From: DASSKF01 sp035690725
GTDB lineage: Bacteria > Actinomycetota > Actinomycetes > Actinomycetales > Dermatophilaceae
Assembly (NCBI GenBank): GCA_035690725.1
Contig: DASSKF010000133.1
Location: 1 to 61,670, forward strand
Length of the DNA: 61,670 bases
Direction of reading: 5' to 3'
Positions 43,862 to 52,263 of the stretch are shown here, in pieces (within the stretch, counting starts at the first letter, position 1; each line of letters begins with the position of its first letter). Position numbers and translations under genes: made by a program. The notes beneath the pieces are model-generated. The model saw nothing but the letters and a program-made list of their open reading frames with translations, was not told the DNA's origin and searched no databases.

Positions 43862-44563
43862 TCAGACCGCCTCCAGGACGAAGAAGATGAAGCACAGGAA
43901 CGACCGGTCCTCCTCGAGGTCCGGCGGAAGCAGCTCTGACGGCGTGTCCGGCGCCGGCGCTGGCTCGCTGACGGTCGTGATGCGGAACCCCGCAGCCGTG
44001 AAGGCGTCCGTCATGGCGTGCAGGGGTCGGTGCCAGAAGGTCAGCCACACGGTCCGGCCGTCCATGACGTAGTCCTCGGAGTACTTGGTGACGGCGAAGT
44101 AGTCGGACTCCGGATACACCACCGGGAAGATGACGGGGTGGTTCACCGAGAGGAGCAGTCGCCCACCCGGTTTCAGCACGCGTCGCAGCTCGGCGAGGGG
44201 CCCGGTCCAGTCCTCCAGGTAGTGCAGGACCAGCGATGCCACGACGTCGTCGAACTCCGCGTTCTCGAACGGCAGCGGCGCGCCAAGGGCCGCCACCCGC
44301 AGGTCGGCGTTCTCCCCCAGCCGCCGACGCGCCAAGTCGACCATGGCGGCACTCGCGTCGAAGCCGGTGACCGCGGCGCCGCCGTCGCCAAGGGCGGCCG
44401 TCAGGGGCCCTGAGCCGCACCCGGCGTCGAGGACGCGTCGCCCCGAGACGTCGCCGGCGAGGCGGAGCATGGCGGGTCGCTCGTAGTACGCGTTGAACAG
44501 GTTTGACTCGTTCTCCGCCGAGTAGGCCACCGCGAACTCGTCGTAGTCGGTGGCGGTCACCAT
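43862..44563 (-). CDS. class I SAM-dependent methyltransferase
   Basis: A 233-aa methyltransferase with motif I as VLDAGCGSGPLTAAL near residue 44, an acidic residue after the second strand (VTGFDASAAMVDLA) and motif post-I/II as FDDVVASLVLHYLEDW. It resembles the UbiE/Methyltransf_11 group; the substrate is unknown. It starts 63 nt after the UvrA-like gene and may be co-transcribed. Confidence 0.88.
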   Translation of the reverse strand: MVTATDYDEFAVAYSAENESNLFNAYYERPAMLRLAGDVSGRRVLDAGCGSGPLTAALGDGGAAVTGFDASAAMVDLARRRLGENADLRVAALGAPLPFENAEFDDVVASLVLHYLEDWTGPLAELRRVLKPGGRLLLSVNHPVIFPVVYPESDYFAVTKYSEDYVMDGRTVWLTFWHRPLHAMTDAFTAAGFRITTVSEPAPAPDTPSELLPPDLEEDRSFLCFIFFVLEAV

Positions 44564-44626
44564 GACGCCCAGTTCGTCTGGAGCATGAGGACGTTCCTAC
44601 CGGGACCACGCGCGTGCGCCATTCGC

Positions 44627-47011
44627 TCACCCCCCGACGTAGTCGGCGAGGTGCTGACCGGTCAGGGTCGAGCGCTCGGCGACCAGGTCGGCCGGCGTCC
44701 CCTCGAAAACAACGCGGCCGCCGTCGTGGCCGGCTCCCGGCCCGAGGTCGATGAGCCAGTCGGCATGCGCCATGACGGCCTGGTGGTGCTCGATCACGAC
44801 CACCGACTTGCCGGAGTCGACGAGCCGGTCCAGTAGCGCGAGCAGCTGGTCCACGTCGGCCAGGTGCAGACCGGTCGTCGGCTCGTCGAGGACGTGGACC
44901 CCGCCCTTCTCACCGAGGTGCGTCGCCAGTTTGAGCCGCTGCCGCTCCCCTCCCGACAGGGTCGTGAGCGGCTGCCCCAGCTTGACATAACCCAGCCCCA
45001 CGTCGGCAATCCGCTGCAGGATCTTGTGCACCGCAGGTGTCCGCGCCTCACCCTCGGCGAAGAACTCCTCCGCCTCGGCCACAGACATCTCCAGGACTTC
45101 GGCGATGTTGCGGCCGCCGAAGGTGTACTCGAGCACGGCCGGCTGGAAGCGCTTCCCGTCGCACTCCTCGCAGGTGGTCGCGAACGTCTCCATGAAGCCG
45201 AGCTCGGTGTAGATGACACCAGCGCCGTTGCACGCCGGGCAGGCCCCGTCCGAGTTCGCGCTGAACAAGCCCGGCTTGACGTCGTTGGCCTTCGCGAACG
45301 CCTTCCGGATCGGATCCAGGGCGCCGGTGTAGGTGGCCGGGTTGCTCCGCCGCGACCCCTTGATCGGTGTCTGGTCCACGAGCACCACGCCGTCGCGGCC
45401 GGCGACCGACCCCTGGACCAGGGAGCTCTTGCCCGACCCGGCGACGCCGGTCAGGACGCACAGCACCCCGAGGGGGATGTCGACGTCCACGTCCTGCAGG
45501 TTGTTTGTCGAGGCACCCCGGATCTCCAGCGCCCCGTCGGCCGAGCGCACCGTCTCCTTGAGCGAGGCGCGGTCGTCCAGGTGCCGCCCGGTCGTGGTGT
45601 CACTCCCCCGCAGGCCCTCGACGGTCCCCTCAAAGCAGATCGTGCCTCCGTCGCTGCCCGCGCCCGGACCGAGGTCGACGACGTGGTCGGCGATCTCGAT
45701 CGTCTCCGGCTTGTGCTCCACCACGAGCACGGTGTTGCCCTTGTCCCGCAGCTGTAGCAGCAGGCCGTTCATCCGGTCGATGTCGTGCGGGTGCAGACCG
45801 ATCGTGGGCTCGTCGAAGACGTAGGTGACGTCGGTCAGGGACGAGCCGAGGTGGCGGATCATCCGGGTGCGCTGGGCCTCACCGCCGGAGAGCGATCCGG
45901 CGGGTCGGTTGAGGCTCAGGTAGCCGAGCCCGATCTCGACGAAGGAGTCGAGGGTATCGCCCAGCGACGTCAGCAGCGGCTTCAACCCGGGTTCCTCGAT
46001 CCCCCGCACCCACTCGGACAGGTCGCTGATCTGCATCGTACTGGCCTCGGCGATGTTCACCCCGTCGATCTTCGAGGAACGTGCGGCCTCGTTCAGGCGG
46101 CTCCCGCCGCACTCCGGGCAGGTGCCGAACGTGATCGCCCGGTCGACGAACCGGCGTATGTGCGGCTGCATCGCCTCGCGGTCCTTGGACAGCATCGACT
46201 TGCGGATCTTGGGGATGAGGCCCTCGTAGGTGACGTTGATGCCCTCGACCTTGATCCGCGTGGGTTCCTTGTGGAGGAGGGCGTTCAGCTCGCGCTTGGT
46301 GAAGTTGCGGATGGGCTTGTCCGGGTCGAAGAATCCGCAGCCGCGGAAGATCCGGCCGTACCAACCCTCCATGCTGTACCCGGGGATGGTGAGGGCCCCC
46401 TCGTTCAGCGACAGGCTGTCGTCGTACAGCGCCGTCAGGTCGAAGTCGGTCACCTCGCCTCGGCCCTCGCACCGCGGGCACATGCCCCCGGCGATACTGA
46501 ACTCCCGCCGCTCCTTGACCTGCTCGCCGCCCCGCTCGATCGTCACCGCCCCTGCACCGCTGATCGACGCCACGTTGAACGCGAACGCCTGCGGCGAGCC
46601 GATGTGCGGCTCCCCCAGCCGGCTGAACAGGATCCGCAGCATGGTGTAGGCGTCGGTCGCTGTGCCGACCGTCGACCGCGGGTTGGACCCCATCGGCTCC
46701 TGACCCACGAGGATCGCGGTGGTCAGGCCCTCGAGGACGTCGACGTCGGGCCGGGCCAGGCTCGGCATGAAACCCTGCACGAATGCGCTGTAGGTCTCGT
46801 TGATCATCCGCTGTGACTCGGCGGCGATGGTGTCGAAGACCAAGGAACTCTTGCCCGACCCGGAGACGCCGGTGAATGCCGTGAGGCGCCGCTTCGGGAT
46901 CTCGACGTCGACGTTCCTCAGGTTGTTCTCACGCGCACCATGCACCCGGATCAGGTCGTGGCTGTCCGCCACGGACTCATCCGGTGACGCGTCCGATCGA
47001 TCTGCCCTCAT
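44627..47011 (-). CDS. UvrA-like ABC ATPase (class II/drug-resistance type)
   Basis: A 794-aa twin-ABC protein related to excinuclease UvrA but about 150 aa shorter. Walker A motifs are GVSGSGKSS and GVAGSGKSS; signatures are SGGEAQRTRM and LSGGERQRLKL; zinc-finger cysteine pairs occur in CPRCEGRGEV, CPECGGSRLN and CPACNGAG/CEECDGKRF. Shortened UvrA forms (UvrA2, DrrC type) lack the UvrB-binding part and protect against DNA-binding drugs. ATG 47011 has AGGGG 7 nt upstream; ATG 47014 and GTG 47026 are alternatives. Confidence 0.9.
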   Translation of the reverse strand: MRADRSDASPDESVADSHDLIRVHGARENNLRNVDVEIPKRRLTAFTGVSGSGKSSLVFDTIAAESQRMINETYSAFVQGFMPSLARPDVDVLEGLTTAILVGQEPMGSNPRSTVGTATDAYTMLRILFSRLGEPHIGSPQAFAFNVASISGAGAVTIERGGEQVKERREFSIAGGMCPRCEGRGEVTDFDLTALYDDSLSLNEGALTIPGYSMEGWYGRIFRGCGFFDPDKPIRNFTKRELNALLHKEPTRIKVEGINVTYEGLIPKIRKSMLSKDREAMQPHIRRFVDRAITFGTCPECGGSRLNEAARSSKIDGVNIAEASTMQISDLSEWVRGIEEPGLKPLLTSLGDTLDSFVEIGLGYLSLNRPAGSLSGGEAQRTRMIRHLGSSLTDVTYVFDEPTIGLHPHDIDRMNGLLLQLRDKGNTVLVVEHKPETIEIADHVVDLGPGAGSDGGTICFEGTVEGLRGSDTTTGRHLDDRASLKETVRSADGALEIRGASTNNLQDVDVDIPLGVLCVLTGVAGSGKSSLVQGSVAGRDGVVLVDQTPIKGSRRSNPATYTGALDPIRKAFAKANDVKPGLFSANSDGACPACNGAGVIYTELGFMETFATTCEECDGKRFQPAVLEYTFGGRNIAEVLEMSVAEAEEFFAEGEARTPAVHKILQRIADVGLGYVKLGQPLTTLSGGERQRLKLATHLGEKGGVHVLDEPTTGLHLADVDQLLALLDRLVDSGKSVVVIEHHQAVMAHADWLIDLGPGAGHDGGRVVFEGTPADLVAERSTLTGQHLADYVGG

Positions 47012-47103
47012 CATCTCTCCCCTCACACCAGCCGGGTTCCGTCACGCACCAGCGCACGACCCATGATCTCGTCCATCTCCGCCAAGCCTGTCCGCGGCAC
47101 TGC

Positions 47104-47733
47104 TCAGGCCGCCTCGGTCCCAGCCGTCGCCGTCACCCAGGTGAACCCGTCCGGGTCGGTGAAGCGACCGACGTCGCCGAGAACGCGGATCCGGTGGGAC
47201 CCGGTGCCCTCCGGGTCGACCCCGGCGTCCTTGGCCGCGGCACGCCTGCCATAGAGCGCGAGCTTGATCGTGGAGTCCGGCAGCGCGAACTCCGCGTACT
47301 TGCCTGCGAAGCTCTTCCCGACCGACAGCCCCCGCTCGAGGTAGAACTGCTTGCTCGCCTTCACATCGGCGACGCCGAGCAGCAGCACCACCTCGTCGAT
47401 CTCACGGGTCCTCGGTCCCTTGTCCTTCTTGGCGGAGCTGGCGACCTTCCAGATCGAGCCGTCGGGCGCCCGCACGACCCCGCCGTAGCCCCAGAAGCTC
47501 TTGCTCGCCGGCTTCAGCGCGATCGCGCCGGCATCCAGGGCCGCACCGACGAGCACGTCGACGGTGCTCGGCTGGGACACCACGAGCGACATGGTGAACC
47601 CGCGGAAGCCCGACGTCGGCTCGTCCGAGGCACGAACCGCCAGACGCGGTCCGAGGTCGAAGGCGGAGCGGTAGAAGGTGTCGGCGGCGTCGGGGTCCGG
47701 GCTCTCCAGGACGACGCGTTCGATGGCGGCCAC
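47104..47733 (-). CDS. VOC family protein (two glyoxalase-like units)
   Basis: A 209-aa protein with two VOC-like halves, about residues 3-95 and 112-205 (VVRAPDGSIWKVASS; RFTDPDGFTWVTATA). Metal ligands are not obvious in the first half. GTG 47733 starts 1 nt after the previous VOC gene ends, so the two are coupled. Substrate unknown. Confidence 0.82.
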   Translation of the reverse strand: MAAIERVVLESPDPDAADTFYRSAFDLGPRLAVRASDEPTSGFRGFTMSLVVSQPSTVDVLVGAALDAGAIALKPASKSFWGYGGVVRAPDGSIWKVASSAKKDKGPRTREIDEVVLLLGVADVKASKQFYLERGLSVGKSFAGKYAEFALPDSTIKLALYGRRAAAKDAGVDPEGTGSHRIRVLGDVGRFTDPDGFTWVTATAGTEAA

Positions 47734-47734
47734 C

Positions 47735-48145
47735 TCAGCGCACCTCCTGGATGCGGACCATGTTGCCCGCCGGGTCGCGGAAGGCGCAGTCGCGCGTGCC
47801 CCACGGCTGCTCCGTCGGCTCCTGGACCACCTCGGCGTCGACCGCCTGAACCCGCTCGAAGGTGCCGTCGAGGTCCTTGGTCGCCAACATGATCCAGCCG
47901 AAGGTGCCCTTCGCCATCATCTCGCTGATCGTCCGGCGCTCGTCGTCGGTGATGCCCGGGTCAGCGGCCGGTGGCGCAAGGAGGATGCTCGTCTCCGGCT
48001 GGTCCACCGGACCCACCGTGATCCAGCGCATGGCCCCCTGGCCCACGTCGCTTCGCACCTCGAAGCCGAGGACGTCCCGGTAGAACGCGAGTGACGCGTC
48101 CGCGTCCTGGTGGGGAAGAACGGTCGTGTGAATCGTGATGTCCAT
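47735..48145 (-). CDS. VOC family protein
   Basis: A 136-aa single VOC unit: ITIHTTVLPHQDADASLAFY at the start and FRDPAGNMVRIQEV at the end, with glutamates in the position of metal ligands. ATG 48145 is backed by TAGGTT 7 nt upstream. It and the following VOC gene form a pair. Confidence 0.85.
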   Translation of the reverse strand: MDITIHTTVLPHQDADASLAFYRDVLGFEVRSDVGQGAMRWITVGPVDQPETSILLAPPAADPGITDDERRTISEMMAKGTFGWIMLATKDLDGTFERVQAVDAEVVQEPTEQPWGTRDCAFRDPAGNMVRIQEVR

Positions 48146-48150
48146 GCCGC

Positions 48151-48645
48151 TCAACCTAGATCGAGGGCGGCCAGTGGTGCTTCTCGATTCCTGATCGGTC
48201 TGGTCACCTGCTTGACCACGCACGACGGTATGCCGTCCGCCCCCTCGGCGACCCGGCTGCGGTAGGTGCTGGGCGGCATACCGACGAGCTCGGTGAAGCG
48301 GCTGCTGAAGGTGCCCAGGGACTGGCATCCCACCGCGAAGCAGACGTCGGTGACGCTGAGGTCGCCGCGGCGCAGGAGGGCCATCGCACGTTCGATCCGC
48401 CGCGTCATCAGGTAGGAGTAGGGCGACTCCCCGTAGGCGAGGCGGAACTGGCGGCTCAGGTGCCCGCCGGACATGTGCACGCCGCGCGCGAGGGCCTCCA
48501 CGTCCAGCGGCTGCGCGTAGTCCCGGTCGATCCGGTCGCGGACGCGACGCAGCCGGGCAAGGTGGCGCAGGCGCTCGGCGTCCCCCTCCGCAGTCGGACG
48601 TTCGGCAACCACCTGCCCAGTCTCCCGAGCACGCTGGTTCCCCAT
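48151..48645 (-). CDS. AraC-family transcriptional regulator
   Basis: A 164-aa protein that is mostly an AraC-type DNA-binding domain with two helix-turn-helix units (about 48-150: ALARGVHMSGGHLSRQFRLA and VTDVCFAVGCQSLGTFSSRF). No sensor domain is present. It overlaps the isochorismatase gene end by TGATG, so it is the third gene of the ROK operon, and it lies directly upstream of the VOC pair, which it may control. Confidence 0.87.
   Translation of the reverse strand: MGNQRARETGQVVAERPTAEGDAERLRHLARLRRVRDRIDRDYAQPLDVEALARGVHMSGGHLSRQFRLAYGESPYSYLMTRRIERAMALLRRGDLSVTDVCFAVGCQSLGTFSSRFTELVGMPPSTYRSRVAEGADGIPSCVVKQVTRPIRNREAPLAALDLG
48153..48158 (-). promoter_or_regulatory. -10 box (TAGGTT) of the VOC pair
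   Basis: Read leftward, TAGGTT lies 7 nt before the VOC ATG at 48145 and overlaps the end of the AraC-family gene. Confidence 0.5.
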
Positions 48646-49211
48646 CAAGCCCTTTCGGCCGGGGCGAAGTGGACATCCGCGGTGTCCACCGTGCCTGCGG
48701 TTCGTCCCGGGGCGGCCTGGTGCTGCCAGTAGAGGTTGGTGTGCGCGACGACCTTGTCCGGAGTGGGCACGCCGTACGGCGAGAGGTCCTCGGTGGTGTG
48801 GGCGTCGGCCACGAGTGTGGCGTCGTAGCCGCGGACGAAGGCGCCGTGGAGGGTCGAGCGGACGCACTGGTCCGTCTGCGCCCCCGCGACGTAGAGGTGC
48901 CCGACCGCGCGCTCGGCGAGCACGTCGGCCAGGTGCGTCGCCTCGAAGGAGTCGCCGTACTCCTTGGAAACGACTGCCTCGCCGTCCTGGGGCACCAGCT
49001 CCGGGACGTACTGCGAGGCGTCGGTGCCGGGCTCCAGGTCCGCTGCCTGGTGCTGGACCCAGACCACGTCGGCGTCCGAAGCGCGGGCCTTCTCGACCAG
49101 CGCAGCGATGTTGGCGACGACCCGCTCCCGGTCATGGGTCCCCGTCATCACTCCCTCCTGCACGTCGATGACGAGCAGGGCGGTGTTCGGGCGGTTCGCG
49201 AGCGTGGTCAT
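48645..49211 (-). CDS. isochorismatase-family cysteine hydrolase
   Basis: A 188-aa hydrolase. The triad is visible: the Asp in ALLVIDVQEGVMTG (residue 16), a Lys in EAVVSKEYGDSF (near 83) and the Cys in VAGAQTDQCVRSTLHG (near 117). Such enzymes cleave amides or isochorismate-like ethers; the exact substrate cannot be told. It overlaps the ROK gene by 4 bp (ATGA) and the AraC gene by 1 bp. Confidence 0.9.
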   Translation of the reverse strand: MTTLANRPNTALLVIDVQEGVMTGTHDRERVVANIAALVEKARASDADVVWVQHQAADLEPGTDASQYVPELVPQDGEAVVSKEYGDSFEATHLADVLAERAVGHLYVAGAQTDQCVRSTLHGAFVRGYDATLVADAHTTEDLSPYGVPTPDKVVAHTNLYWQHQAAPGRTAGTVDTADVHFAPAERA

Positions 49212-50407
49212 GGTCCCTCCGAGTCTTCGTCGACGGTGGCGCGGACCACGCTAGAGCGTCCCACCGACAGCCGGCTCCCACTCGACCGTGCACCCTCGAT
49301 GATGTCGCGCCGGAGCATCGAGAGAGCCTCGTCCCGCGCTCCCACCAACGCGGGCTCGGAGGTGACCGTCGGCGGCAGCAGCGGCAGGTGCCGCGGGTGG
49401 GGCGCGAACGCCTCGCTCAGCGGGGCCACGAACGCCGGTTCGGCTCCCCAGTCACCGCTCACCACCACCATGTCGGGGTCGGCCAGTGCGACGCACGCGG
49501 CGAGGATCCCACGCACCGCCCGGGTCAGGACGTTCGCGACGTCGCGGTCGGGCGCGCTCAGGGCGGCGACGAGCTTCGGCACGTCGATCGCGGTGGAGCC
49601 GGGCCGGCGCAGGTCGAGCGCTGCGAACACGTCGGTGAACGGCATGGCGACATCTCCCGGCCCGGCGACGACCACGTGGGCGATCTCGCCGGCCAGCCCA
49701 TGGCCACCGCGTTGGACGACCCCGTCGTTCACCAGTGCGACGCCCAGTCCCTCGCCCAGGTGCAGGTAGACGAAGTTCGTGGAGCCGTCCGCTCGCCCGG
49801 ACTTCGCTTCGGCGCGCGCCGCCCAGTTGACGTCGTTGTCCACGCACACCGGACCGGACACGAGCGGCGTCAGCACCCGGCACGGGTCCAGGTCGCCGAC
49901 GAGGAACGGTGCGTCCGGGAGGTGCACGAGCCGCCCGCTCCCCCGGTCCACCGGGTCGGCGGCACTCACCGCGGCCACCCCGAAGCCGCCGCCGGCGCCC
50001 AGCTCGTCGGCGAGGGCCGAGCCGACCGACGCCAGCGCGTCGGCCACCTCGCCACGGCTCGTCGGACGGGACAGCTCGGCGGCCTTTCGCGCCCGCACGT
50101 CGCCGAACGCGTCGAGCGCCTCGGCCACGATGCCCTGCGGCGCGATGGTGGCGACCAGGGCGTGGCCGACGTCGGGGTGCAGCGAGTAGTACGTCCCGGC
50201 GCGGCCGCGACCGGTGCTGCGCTCCCCCGTCTGCACCAGTGCACCGGACTCGGCGAGGCGGCGCACCGCGTCCGAGACGGTGGGTTTCGACAGCCCGGTC
50301 AACGAGGCCAGCTCGGCGCGGGTGGCGCGCCCGTGGTCCATGACCGCAGACAGCACCTGCTCGTCGGTCATCCCGCGGAGCAGGTCGAGGCTGGGCAGCT
50401 CGGACAT
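49208..50407 (-). CDS. ROK-family transcriptional regulator
   Basis: A 399-aa ROK protein. The N-terminal winged helix spans about residues 8-70 (RATRAELASLTGLSKPTVSD); the rest is the ROK sugar-kinase-like domain (VDNDVNWAARAEAK; LGEGLGVALVNDGVVQRG). The usual CxCGxxGCxE zinc motif after LAGEIAHV is absent, so the effector site may differ from classical ROK repressors. ATG 50407 is favoured by TAAAGT 7 nt upstream. It leads the ROK-isochorismatase-AraC operon. Confidence 0.88.
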   Translation of the reverse strand: MSELPSLDLLRGMTDEQVLSAVMDHGRATRAELASLTGLSKPTVSDAVRRLAESGALVQTGERSTGRGRAGTYYSLHPDVGHALVATIAPQGIVAEALDAFGDVRARKAAELSRPTSRGEVADALASVGSALADELGAGGGFGVAAVSAADPVDRGSGRLVHLPDAPFLVGDLDPCRVLTPLVSGPVCVDNDVNWAARAEAKSGRADGSTNFVYLHLGEGLGVALVNDGVVQRGGHGLAGEIAHVVVAGPGDVAMPFTDVFAALDLRRPGSTAIDVPKLVAALSAPDRDVANVLTRAVRGILAACVALADPDMVVVSGDWGAEPAFVAPLSEAFAPHPRHLPLLPPTVTSEPALVGARDEALSMLRRDIIEGARSSGSRLSVGRSSVVRATVDEDSEGP

Positions 50408-50414
50408 GGCACCC

Positions 50415-50420
50415 ACTTTA
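50415..50420 (-). promoter_or_regulatory. -10 box (TAAAGT) of the ROK operon
   Basis: Read leftward, TAAAGT lies 7 nt before ATG 50407 and overlaps the left arm of the operator candidate. Confidence 0.6.
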
Positions 50421-50482
50421 GTCAGGAGCTCTTCCCAAATCGCCCACCACGGCCTACGCTATTCGTAAGACCTCCTAACAAA
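50417..50482. promoter_or_regulatory. split inverted repeat, ROK operator candidate
   Basis: TTTAGTCAGGAG (50417-50428) and CTCCTAACAAA (50472-50482) are imperfect inverted copies sharing AGGAG and GT(C/T)AG. One lies on the ROK -10 box, the other just after the predicted start of the DUF1479 transcript, fitting control of both genes by one repressor. Confidence 0.5.
50455..50460 (+). promoter_or_regulatory. -10 box (TACGCT) of the DUF1479 gene
   Basis: TACGCT would start transcription near 50467, giving a 36-nt leader that holds one operator arm and a GAGAGGA ribosome binding site. Confidence 0.45.
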
Positions 50483-50502
50483 GAACCGAGAGGATCGCTC
50501 CG

Positions 50503-51810
50503 GTGAACCCCACCAGCCCCGACACGGCCACCACCGCCACAGGCTCCCTGCCGCCGCTCCCCCACTGGCAGGAGGCCCCCGAGGACCTGGCCGCCGCCAT
50601 CCGCGAGGTCAAGCCGGCCCTGCGCGCCCGCATCGCCGCCTCCGGACGCACCGTCGAGGAGGTCTTCGCGGTCGTGGAGGAACGCGTCCGGGCCCGCGTC
50701 GCGGAGATCACCGCGGCACGGGACTCCGGTGAGGAGGTCTGGCCGGCCATCGACTACGCCGACATCGCCGCCGGCACCGTCCCCACCGAGCAGGTCGACA
50801 GGCTGCGCACCCGCGGCTGCCTCGTCGTGCGCGGCCACTTCGAGCGCGAGCAGGCCACCGGGTGGGACGCCGACATCGTCGACTACGTCGAGCGCAACCG
50901 GTTCTTCGAGAACTACCGCGGGCCGGGCGACGACTTCTTCGGCAGCGTCGGCTCGAAGCCGGAGATCTACCCCGTCTACTGGTCGCCGGCCCAGATGGAG
51001 GCACGCCAGTCCGACCGCATGGCCACCGTGCAGTCCTTCCTCAACTCCTTCTGGAGCCACGAGTCCGAGGGCGTCCGGTGGTTCGACCCGGACCGGGACT
51101 CCCTCTACCCGGACCGCATCCGGCGCCGCCCCCCGGGTGCCGACTCCGGTGGCCTCGGTACCCACTGCGACCCGGGCACGCTCGACCTCTGGATGACCGA
51201 GGAGTACCAGCGCGCGTTCCGGCACCTGTTCGACGGCACCCCCGAGCACTACGACCCGTGGGACGCCGCGCACCGCACCGCCGGCCCGCAGTACCCGGGC
51301 TCGACCATGTGCTCGGCCTTCCGGACCTTCCAGGGCTGGACGGCACTGTCCGACATGGACCACGACCAGGGCGTCCTGCACACGATCCCGATCCCCGAGG
51401 CCATGGCCTACCTCATGCTGCGCCCGCTTCTGCCGGACGTGCCCGAGGACGAGATGTGCGGCGTCACCACCAACCGCGTCCTCCCCGTCAGCGAGAAGTG
51501 GCACGGCCCGCTGCTCGAGGCGCTGTCCGGCATCCCCGACGTCAAGGCCGGCGACTCGGTCTGGTGGCACTGCGACATGGTCCACTCGGTCGCGCCGGTC
51601 TCCGACCAGAAGGGCTGGGGCAACGTCATGTACATCCCCGCCGCCCCGTGGTGCCCCCGCAACGAGCGGTATGCCGAGGGCGTGCGCGCCGCCTTCCTCT
51701 CCGGTTCCAGCCCGAGCGACTTCCCGGTCGAGGACTACGAGCGCGACTGGCCGGACCGGTTCGGCGTGGACGACCTCAACGACCAGGGCCGCGCCGGCCT
51801 GGGGCTGTGA
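50503..51810 (+). CDS. DUF1479 (YbiU-like) Fe(II)/2-oxoglutarate oxygenase candidate
   Basis: A 435-aa protein of the DUF1479 family, all along its length. The fold is thought to be a cupin-type Fe(II)/2OG oxygenase; GLGTHCDPGTLDLW near residue 220 supplies H and D and WHCDMVHSVAP near residue 355 the second H, with a following R/K region. The substrate is unknown. It is expressed opposite the ROK operon from a shared control region. Confidence 0.86.
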   Translation: MNPTSPDTATTATGSLPPLPHWQEAPEDLAAAIREVKPALRARIAASGRTVEEVFAVVEERVRARVAEITAARDSGEEVWPAIDYADIAAGTVPTEQVDRLRTRGCLVVRGHFEREQATGWDADIVDYVERNRFFENYRGPGDDFFGSVGSKPEIYPVYWSPAQMEARQSDRMATVQSFLNSFWSHESEGVRWFDPDRDSLYPDRIRRRPPGADSGGLGTHCDPGTLDLWMTEEYQRAFRHLFDGTPEHYDPWDAAHRTAGPQYPGSTMCSAFRTFQGWTALSDMDHDQGVLHTIPIPEAMAYLMLRPLLPDVPEDEMCGVTTNRVLPVSEKWHGPLLEALSGIPDVKAGDSVWWHCDMVHSVAPVSDQKGWGNVMYIPAAPWCPRNERYAEGVRAAFLSGSSPSDFPVEDYERDWPDRFGVDDLNDQGRAGLGL

Positions 51811-51825
51811 GCGACGGCCGACCGT

Positions 51826-52263
51826 TCAGGTGGCGAAGACCTGCGCGTCGTCGGCGAACGCCTTGAACTCCAGGGCGTTCCCCGCCGGGTCGAGCAGGAA
51901 CATGGTCCACTGCTCGCCGGGCTGCCCCTCGAAGCGAAGGTAGGGCTCGATGACGAACTCCGTGCCGGCCGCCCGTAGCCGCTCGGCCAGCCAGTGGAAC
52001 TCGGAGACGGTGAGCAGGAGCCCGAAGTGCGGCACCGGTACCTCGTGGCCGTCGACCGCATTGCGGCCGCGCTCCCCCGCGGCCGACGACGGCGCGAGGT
52101 GGGTGACGAACTGGTGGCCGTGCAGGTTCCAGTCCACCCAGGTGTCGGCGCTACGCCCCTGCTCCAGGCCGAGCACCTCGCCGTAGAAGCGGCGGGCGGC
52201 GGCCAGGTCCTCGACCGGCACCGCCAGGTGGAACCGCGGCAGCGGCGACTCGGGGGCGGTCAC
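51826..52263 (-). CDS. VOC family protein (glyoxalase-like)
   Basis: A 145-aa VOC protein with FHLAVPVEDLAAARRFYGEV near the start and MFLLDPAGNALEFKAF at the end; His 11 and Glu near 135 are likely metal ligands. It resembles a lactoylglutathione lyase-like family widespread in bacteria. GTG 52263 overlaps the lipase stop by 4 bp. Confidence 0.85.
   Translation of the reverse strand: MTAPESPLPRFHLAVPVEDLAAARRFYGEVLGLEQGRSADTWVDWNLHGHQFVTHLAPSSAAGERGRNAVDGHEVPVPHFGLLLTVSEFHWLAERLRAAGTEFVIEPYLRFEGQPGEQWTMFLLDPAGNALEFKAFADDAQVFAT

Noticed and set aside
43800..44072. 90-codon plus-strand frame beginning in the AT-rich palindrome
   Set aside because: It runs opposite the end of the methyltransferase gene and has no motif or ribosome binding site.
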